DNA of 64,000 bases from Micromonospora sp. WMMD812 (GTDB taxonomy: Bacteria > Actinomycetota > Actinomycetes > Mycobacteriales > Micromonosporaceae): the NCBI RefSeq assembly GCF_027497215.1, contig NZ_CP114904.1, positions 186,001-250,000 of the forward strand, read 5' to 3'. Positions 59,050 to 64,000 of the stretch are shown here, one piece after another. The stretch's first letter is position 1. Every line of letters begins with the position of its first letter. The notes under the pieces were generated by a model that had not been told where the DNA came from, did not search any database, and was given only the letters and a program-made list of their open reading frames with translations. The translations under genes were made by a program, and so were the position numbers.

Positions 59050-60276
59050 ATGTCCACCCGGTTGACAAAGATGAGATGGGCAACGGCGTTCGGCGCGACG
59101 GTGGCCCTCGCGCTCGGCGGCTGCAGCGGGGGTGATGGCGGGGGTTCGTCCTCCGGCGACGACCCGATCGTGGTCGGCATCTCCCTGCCGCTGACCGGAG
59201 ACTTCTCCGAGCCCGGCAAGGGCGTGCAGCGCGGCTACCAGGCCTGGGCGAAGATCGTCAACGACAAGGGCGGTCTCCTGGGCCGACAGGTCGAACTGAA
59301 GATCCTCGACGACCAGTCCAACGCCGACCGCGTCGTCTCCGACTACGAGCAGCTGATCGGCCAGGACCAGGTCGACGTGGTGGTCGGTCCCTTCTCGACC
59401 CGGCTCGTCGTCCCGGCCGCCCGGGTCGCCGAGGAGTACGGCATGTTGTTCGTCGAGCCCGCGGGCGCGGCGAAGGAGGTCTTCGAGCAGGGCTTCAAGA
59501 ACCTGTTCTACGCCGCTCCGGCGGTTGCCAACGACCACTACAACCACCTCGCGGAGCACATCCTCGCCCTGCCGGCGGGGCAGCGTCCCACGACCGCCGC
59601 GTACGCCGCGATGGACGACCCGTTCGCCCAGGGCACCGCGTACGGCCTCAAGGAGAAGCTCACCGCCGGTGGCATCCGCACCGTCGTCGACGAGGTCTAC
59701 CCGCCGAACACCACCGACTTCAGCGGCATCGCCGCGAAGATCGCCGCGTCCAAGGCGGACATCGTGGTGGGCGGCTCGCAGTACCAGGACGGCGTCAACC
59801 TGATCGTCGCCCTCCAGCAGCTCGGCTACCAGCCGAAGCTGGCCGCCTTCTCCACGGCGCCGACCAGCCCCGAGTTCGCGGCCGCCATCGGCAACAAGAC
59901 CGAGGGCATCCTGTCGCCGACCGGCTACACCCAGAAGGCGCCCTACCCGAGCAACGTCGAGTTCGTCGAGAAGTACACCGCCCAGTTCGGTTCGGCGCCG
60001 GAGGAGGACGAGGCGAACGCGTACACCACCGGCCAGGTCGTCGCGGCCGCGATCACCGCGGTCGGCTGCGCCGAGCAGGGGGACTGCCAGAAGAAGCTGG
60101 TCGAGTGGGTCCGTGGCAACACGGTGGAGACGGTCGTCGGCCCGCTCAGCTGGGACGCCACCGGCAAGCCGAAGGGCGCCCACATGATCCAGCAGTGGGT
60201 CAAGGGCGAGATCCAGATCGTGCTTCCAGAAGACGCCAAGGAGACCGACTTCGTCTTCCCGAAGCCGGCCTGGTAG
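59050..60276 (+). CDS. Branched-chain amino acid-type ABC transporter substrate-binding lipoprotein
   Basis: A 408-residue lipoprotein. Signal peptide to the lipobox LALGGC (Cys about 25), Gly/Ser linker, then PIVVGISLPLTGDFSEPGKGVQRGY, the family opening. Also GLLGRQVELKILDDQSNADR and GPFSTRLVVPAARVAEEYG. The binding fold has a Cys pair near the C-terminus (GCAEQGDC), unusual for the family and possibly a disulfide. It starts the LacI-controlled importer operon, with AAAGGAG upstream of the ATG. Confidence 0.9.
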   Translation: MSTRLTKMRWATAFGATVALALGGCSGGDGGGSSSGDDPIVVGISLPLTGDFSEPGKGVQRGYQAWAKIVNDKGGLLGRQVELKILDDQSNADRVVSDYEQLIGQDQVDVVVGPFSTRLVVPAARVAEEYGMLFVEPAGAAKEVFEQGFKNLFYAAPAVANDHYNHLAEHILALPAGQRPTTAAYAAMDDPFAQGTAYGLKEKLTAGGIRTVVDEVYPPNTTDFSGIAAKIAASKADIVVGGSQYQDGVNLIVALQQLGYQPKLAAFSTAPTSPEFAAAIGNKTEGILSPTGYTQKAPYPSNVEFVEKYTAQFGSAPEEDEANAYTTGQVVAAAITAVGCAEQGDCQKKLVEWVRGNTVETVVGPLSWDATGKPKGAHMIQQWVKGEIQIVLPEDAKETDFVFPKPAW

Positions 60277-60282
60277 GCACCG

Positions 60283-61170
60283 ATGTCCTCTGGCGCGCTG
60301 ATCTTCCAGAGCGTCGTGCTGGGATTGCTCCTGGGCGGGCTCTACGCCCTGCTGGCCTCGGGTCTGACGCTCTACTTCGGCATCATGCGGGTGGTGATGA
60401 TCGCCCACTCGGCGTTCCTCATCCTCGCCGCCTACCTGGCCTGGTGGTGGCACACCCGGCTCGGCGTCGACCCGCTGCTGTCGCTGGTCGTCACGGTCCC
60501 GCTCTTCTTCGCCGCGGGGGTGCTGCTGCAGCGGCTGCTGCTGTCAAGGCTGCGCCCGGCGACCCTGACCATGATGTCGGTGCTGCTCACCTTCGCCATC
60601 GCGGTCATCATCGAGGGCCTGCTGGGGTACGCGTTCACCGGCACGCAGCGGCGCATCCAGCTCGGCTACGGCTCGGCGAACCTCGAGCTGTTCGGCGCCC
60701 GGATCGCGGTGGTCAAGCTGATCGCGTTCGGTCTCGCCGCCGCCGCGCTGCTGACGCTCTACCTGCTGCTCAAGAGGACGACCTTCGGGTGGGCGTTGCG
60801 GGCGACGATCCAGCACCGCGACGCCGCCCGGCTGGTCGGGATCGACACCGACCGGATCGCCGGCTTCGGCTTCGGGATCGGGCTGGCCAGCGCGGCCGTC
60901 GGTGGCACCGCCCTGGCCCTGGACACCACCATCTACCCGTCGCTGCACTGGCACTGGATCGGCCCGCTGATGGCGATCATCGTGGTCGGCGGGCTGGGCA
61001 GCGTGCCGGGGGCCGCGGCCGCCGCCATGGTGCTCGGCCTGCTCCAGAGCCTGTTGCAGATCCCGCTGAACACGACCTGGGCGCAGACCATCTTCTACCT
61101 CGCGCTCTTCGCCACGCTGGCGTTCCGCCCGCAGGGATTCTTCGGAGGTCGGCTTGCCCAGCGCTTCTGA
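60283..61170 (+). CDS. Branched-chain amino acid-type ABC permease (LivH-like)
   Basis: A 295-residue permease with about eight helices. The N-terminal LLLGGLYALLASGLTLYFGIMRVVMIAHSAF and the C-terminal PLMAIIVVGGLGSVPGAAAAAMVLG are the LivH motifs (quoted in parts). It begins 6 bp after the binding-protein stop. Its own stop lies inside the next gene, a 17-bp overlap. Confidence 0.92.
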   Translation: MSSGALIFQSVVLGLLLGGLYALLASGLTLYFGIMRVVMIAHSAFLILAAYLAWWWHTRLGVDPLLSLVVTVPLFFAAGVLLQRLLLSRLRPATLTMMSVLLTFAIAVIIEGLLGYAFTGTQRRIQLGYGSANLELFGARIAVVKLIAFGLAAAALLTLYLLLKRTTFGWALRATIQHRDAARLVGIDTDRIAGFGFGIGLASAAVGGTALALDTTIYPSLHWHWIGPLMAIIVVGGLGSVPGAAAAAMVLGLLQSLLQIPLNTTWAQTIFYLALFATLAFRPQGFFGGRLAQRF

Positions 61171-62353
61171 TCCGACACCGACGGCCGCCACGACAGCCCC
61201 CGGCGGCCCGGCGGCCACGACAGCGTCCGGCGGGCCGGCCGGGGCGCGCCGGCCCGCGGTCACCACCGGCCGGATCGTCCAGGGCGTCGTGCTCGTGGCG
61301 CTCGTCGCGGTGGTGCTCTCCTTCCCGTCGCTGGCGCCCAACCCGTACATCCTCTCCGCCGGGATCCTGGTGCTGAACTACGCGGTCCTGTCGACCTCGT
61401 GGAACTTCGTCGGAGGGTTCACCGGCTACATCTCGCTCGGGCACGGCGCCCTCGCCGGGCTCGGCGCGTACGGCACCGGGCTGCTGGTCACGAAGGCCGG
61501 CCTGCCGAGCTTCCTGGCCCTGGTCGTCGCGGCCGTCGGGGTCGCGGCGCTGGCCGTGCCGATCGGGTACGCGGCGCTGCGGGTCCGCGGCGCCTCCTTC
61601 GTCATCGTGTCCATCGCGCTGGTGCTGGTGATGCTGCTGGTCTTCCAGAGCTGGGCGTCGTTCACCGGTGGGTCCCGGGGCCTGGTCGTGCCACGGCCGT
61701 TCCCGGATCTGCTGCGCCCCGAACACCACCGGGTCTTCTGGTTCCTCTTCGCCGCCCTGCTGGCGCTCGCGCTGCTGGTGTGGTGGGTGATCGACCGTTC
61801 GCGGTTCGGCCTCGGGCTGAAGGCGATCCGGGAGGACGAGGACAAGGCCGAGGCGCTGGGCACCCCGACGTTCACCTACAAGCTGGTGGTCTTCGTCGTC
61901 TCGGCCGGGTTCACCGCCTGCGCCGGCGGCCTCTACGCACTCTGGTTCGGCGACCTCGACCCGGTGTTCCAGTTCTCCATCCTGACCGGGTCGTACATGG
62001 TCCTCATGGCGCTGCTCGGCGGGGTGCGCAACCTGTTCGGTCCGCTGCTCGGCGCCGTGGTCGTGGGCACCGCGCTGGAGTACTTCAAGGTCGAGTACGG
62101 CAACACCCCGCTGCACCTGGTCGCGACCGGCCTGCTGCTCGCCCTCGTCGTGCTCTTCATGCCCGACGGCGTGCTGCCGGCGATCGCCGCGCTGCTCGAC
62201 CGGTTCCGGCCGGCCCAGCACTCGATCCGTGAGGTGACCGCCGCCGAGTTGCGCGACCAGCGCGAGCGCGGCGACACGGGCGAGGCACCACCCGAGCTGG
62301 CGGCGGCCGGCAACGGCGGACCGGGTGCGGAGCGAAGCGAGGGGCGGTCATGA
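61154..62353 (+). CDS. Branched-chain amino acid-type ABC permease (LivM-like)
   Basis: A 399-residue permease. The first 40 residues are a Thr/Ala/Pro-rich cytoplasmic tail, then hydrophobic helices. GGFTGYISLGHGALAGLGAYG near 95-115 and LMALLGGVRNLFGPLLGAVVVG near 278-300 are LivM motifs. The C-terminal 50 residues are polar and Glu/Arg-rich. TTG at 61154 is preceded by GGAGG at good spacing. ATGA overlap with the ATPase gene. Confidence 0.9.
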   Translation: MPSASDPTPTAATTAPGGPAATTASGGPAGARRPAVTTGRIVQGVVLVALVAVVLSFPSLAPNPYILSAGILVLNYAVLSTSWNFVGGFTGYISLGHGALAGLGAYGTGLLVTKAGLPSFLALVVAAVGVAALAVPIGYAALRVRGASFVIVSIALVLVMLLVFQSWASFTGGSRGLVVPRPFPDLLRPEHHRVFWFLFAALLALALLVWWVIDRSRFGLGLKAIREDEDKAEALGTPTFTYKLVVFVVSAGFTACAGGLYALWFGDLDPVFQFSILTGSYMVLMALLGGVRNLFGPLLGAVVVGTALEYFKVEYGNTPLHLVATGLLLALVVLFMPDGVLPAIAALLDRFRPAQHSIREVTAAELRDQRERGDTGEAPPELAAAGNGGPGAERSEGRS

Positions 62354-63090
62354 GCGACGGGCAGGCACTGCGGACGGACGCCCTGACCAAGGCGTTCGGG
62401 GGCGTGGTGGCCCTCGACGGCGCGAGCGTGGCCTTTCAGCACGGCAAGGTCAACGCGCTCATCGGGCCCAACGGCTCCGGCAAGACGACGTTCTTCAACT
62501 GCGTCACCGGCCTGATCCGGCCCGACTCCGGCCGGACGACGTACCGGGGGCGGGACATCACCCGCGCCGCGCCGCACGCGATCGCCCACGCCGGCGTCGG
62601 CCGTACCTTCCAGCTGTGCCGGGTGTTCCCGCGGATGTCGGCGCTGGACAACGTGCTCGCCGCCGTACGCCCGGCGGGCCTGCTCGGGCAGCTGCGCGGC
62701 GCGCACGGCCGGTCCGAGGTCGACCGGGCGCGCGGCTGGCTGACCCGGTTGGGCATCGAGCACCTCGTCGACGTCGAGGCCCGCAACATGTCCTGGGGGC
62801 AGCAGAAGCTGCTCGAGCTGGCCGGCGTGCTGATGAGCGACCCGGAGACGGTCCTGCTGGACGAGCCGGCCGGCGGGGTCAACCCGGCGCTGCTCGACCG
62901 CATCGGCAGCCTGGTCCGCGAGCTCAACGCCGAGGGCCGGACGTTCGTGATCGTCGAGCACAACATGGACCTGGTCATGAGCATCAGCGACCACATCGTG
63001 GTCTTCGACCGCGGCCGGCCGATCGCCGAGGGTCCGCCGTCAGTCATCCGCTCCGACGAACGCGTGCTGGGGGCCTACCTTGGCGTCTGA
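62350..63090 (+). CDS. Branched-chain amino acid-type ABC ATPase (LivG-like)
   Basis: A 246-residue ATPase: Walker A GPNGSGKTT, Q-loop GRTFQLCRVFPRMSALDNV, signature region MSWGQQKLLELAGVL in place of LSGG, Walker B VLLDEPAGG, H-loop VEHNMDLVM. ATG start overlaps LivM. Its last 11 bp overlap the next ATPase gene. Confidence 0.92.
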   Translation: MSDGQALRTDALTKAFGGVVALDGASVAFQHGKVNALIGPNGSGKTTFFNCVTGLIRPDSGRTTYRGRDITRAAPHAIAHAGVGRTFQLCRVFPRMSALDNVLAAVRPAGLLGQLRGAHGRSEVDRARGWLTRLGIEHLVDVEARNMSWGQQKLLELAGVLMSDPETVLLDEPAGGVNPALLDRIGSLVRELNAEGRTFVIVEHNMDLVMSISDHIVVFDRGRPIAEGPPSVIRSDERVLGAYLGV

Positions 63091-63829
63091 GATCGAACTC
63101 ATCGACATCCAGGCCGGCTACGGGCGCGCGGCCCCGGTGCTGCGCGGCCTCAGCGTCGCCGTGCCGGCCGGCACCATCGTCTGCCTGGTCGGGCCGAACG
63201 GCGCCGGGAAGTCGACCGTGCTGAAGGTCGCCAGCGGGCTGCTCTCCCCGCGGTCGGGTCGGATCCTGGTCGGCGGGCGGGACGTCACCGGCCAGGGTCC
63301 GAAGCGGATGCTCGCCGCCGGCGTGGCGCACGTCCTCCAAGGGCACAGCGTGTTCCGGGAGATGACCGTGGCCGAGAACGTGCTGCTCGGTGGCTACACG
63401 CTCAAGGACAAGGCGTTCATCGCCAGGCGGGTCGAGTTCGTCCGGGAACTCTTCCCGGTCGTGGCCGAGCGTTGGGACAGCCTCGCCGGACTGCTCTCCG
63501 GCGGCCAGCAGAAGCAGGTCGAGTTCGCCCGCTCGCTCATGGTGGACCCGAAGGTGGTCCTGCTGGACGAGCCGTCCATGGGTCTCGACCCGAAGGCGAC
63601 GGCCACCGTCTTCGAGCAGGTCGTCCGGATGCGGGACGCCGGCACCGCCGTGCTGCTGGTCGAGCAGAACGCGCGGCGGGCGCTGGAGACCGCGGATCTC
63701 GGCTGCGTGCTCGACCTCGGCCGCGTGCACATCTCCGGCCCGGCGTCCGAACTGCTGGCCGACCCGCAGCTCGGCGAGCTCTACCTCGGCGGACGGCCCG
63801 CCGAGCCACCGGTCACCCCGAAACGCTGA
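63080..63829 (+). CDS. Branched-chain amino acid-type ABC ATPase (LivF-like)
   Basis: A 249-residue ATPase: Walker A GPNGAGKST, Q-loop LQGHSVFREMTVAENV, signature LSGGQQKQ, Walker B VLLDEPSMGL, and VEQNARRA in the H-loop position as usual for LivF. TTG start at 63080 lies inside the end of the LivG gene. Last gene of the importer operon. The downstream gap of 152 bp holds a LacI-type site. Confidence 0.92.
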   Translation: MASEIELIDIQAGYGRAAPVLRGLSVAVPAGTIVCLVGPNGAGKSTVLKVASGLLSPRSGRILVGGRDVTGQGPKRMLAAGVAHVLQGHSVFREMTVAENVLLGGYTLKDKAFIARRVEFVRELFPVVAERWDSLAGLLSGGQQKQVEFARSLMVDPKVVLLDEPSMGLDPKATATVFEQVVRMRDAGTAVLLVEQNARRALETADLGCVLDLGRVHISGPASELLADPQLGELYLGGRPAEPPVTPKR

Positions 63830-63913
63830 GCCCCGCGTCGGCGTCGAGCGCGCCGAGCCCGCGGGCGCCAGCAGGCGAACGGCACCACCGCACCACCGAC
63901 ATAGTGAGACCCG

Positions 63914-63934
63914 GCGCTTCCGGGAAGCGCTTAC
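63914..63934. promoter_or_regulatory. Second LacI-type operator at the right edge
   Basis: GCGCTTCC-G-GGAAGCGC (63914-63930) is a perfect 8-1-8 inverted repeat. GGAAGCGCTTAC (63923-63934) is the exact reverse complement of GTAAGCGCTTCC at 59012-59023. It lies 48 bp before the next start codon, so the same LacI regulator probably controls the gene that begins at 63982. Confidence 0.7.
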
Positions 63935-63981
63935 CGCAGGCGTCGGGTCGGCGAAGTTCGTGGCACAGAGAGGTGTACGCG

Positions 63982-64000
63982 ATGTCGAGACCACGACGCG
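63982..64000 (+). CDS. Start of an unidentified gene (partial, cut by window end)
   Basis: ATG followed by Ser-Arg-Pro-Arg-Arg before the window ends. GAGAGG lies about 10 bp upstream and a LacI-type operator 48 bp upstream, so a real gene start is likely. The basic opening fits a signal peptide or cytoplasmic protein. Nothing more can be said. Confidence 0.45.

Noticed and set aside
56746..60453. Long minus-strand open frame (over 1200 codons) across the LacI gene and the second importer
   Set aside because: Antisense artefact: no family motif, composition of a GC-rich shadow frame, and it covers the LacI gene in a different frame and the binding protein on the other strand.
1..64000. tRNA, rRNA, insertion sequences, integrase or prophage genes
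   Set aside because: None seen: no transposase or integrase motif and no tRNA-like cloverleaf with a CCA or GTTCRA-type arm was found by eye on either strand.

Overview
This is a high-GC actinomycete chromosome segment. The suggestion comes from GC-rich third codon positions throughout, frequent GTG/TTG starts, 4-bp ATGA/GTGA gene overlaps, leaderless TACGGT/TAGCGT promoters, an F420-type luciferase-like oxidoreductase, a mycothiol-dependent isomerase family protein, a DUF574-type methyltransferase and conservon-like sensor genes. The overall look fits Micromonosporaceae (Micromonospora-like), but the sequence alone does not fix the genus. No rRNA, tRNA, CRISPR array, insertion sequence or phage gene is visible. 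Almost everything is metabolic or transport genes in tightly packed operons.

Layout. 1-4922 (+) is a sugar-acid operon: the end of a solute-binding protein, two CUT1-type permeases, galactonate dehydratase, mannonate dehydratase and gluconokinase. 5014-6999 holds a YjbR-like protein and a hydrolase/TetR pair around an 18-bp palindrome. 7003-16889 (-) is a nine-gene operon read from right to left: a nitrate/taurine-type ABC importer (binding protein, two permeases, ATPase), benzoylformate decarboxylase, aldehyde dehydrogenase, an IclR regulator, an MFS transporter and 4-hydroxybenzoate 3-monooxygenase. It faces a divergent nine-gene operon, 17215-24552 (+), that encodes the complete protocatechuate branch of the beta-ketoadipate pathway (CoA-transferase AB, thiolase, pcaH, pcaG, pcaB, pcaD, pcaC, IclR regulator). 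Together they can take an aromatic 2-oxoacid through aldehyde, hydroxybenzoate and protocatechuate to succinyl-CoA and acetyl-CoA. The 325-bp region between them carries 15-bp inverted repeats that look like IclR operators.

24563-35785 is mixed: a TetR gene divergent from an ABC exporter, a secreted tannase/feruloyl-esterase family enzyme, an LLM oxidoreductase, a lipoprotein of unknown function, a stand-alone SagB-like double nitroreductase, a secreted phosphatidylinositol phospholipase C-like protein, a decayed endonuclease/exonuclease/phosphatase gene, and an alpha/beta hydrolase with an Asp nucleophile. 36025-41117 (+) is a polyol-type uptake and oxidation operon (DeoR regulator, binding protein, two permeases, zinc alcohol dehydrogenase) with a strong internal hairpin. 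41214-45743 has a DUF574 methyltransferase, a VOC protein, a PAP2 phosphatase, a cytochrome P450 and an XRE regulator.

45926-54322 (+) is the most unusual unit. A nitrate/nitrite-sensor-type kinase-like protein (CvnA-like, with a degenerate phosphoacceptor helix) and a Roadblock protein (CvnB-like) run straight into a complete branched-chain-amino-acid-type ABC importer and a methyltransferase. 54476-57843 holds a DUF2267 protein, a long coiled-coil DivIVA-like protein whose tail is fifteen exact decapeptide units, and a mycothiol-dependent isomerase family protein. 57891-63829 is a LacI regulator divergent from a second complete branched-chain-type importer. A LacI-type operator half-sequence in that promoter recurs at the right edge, just before a gene that begins in the window.

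Transcription units, operators and functions are inferred from sequence pattern and family knowledge. No database search was possible.
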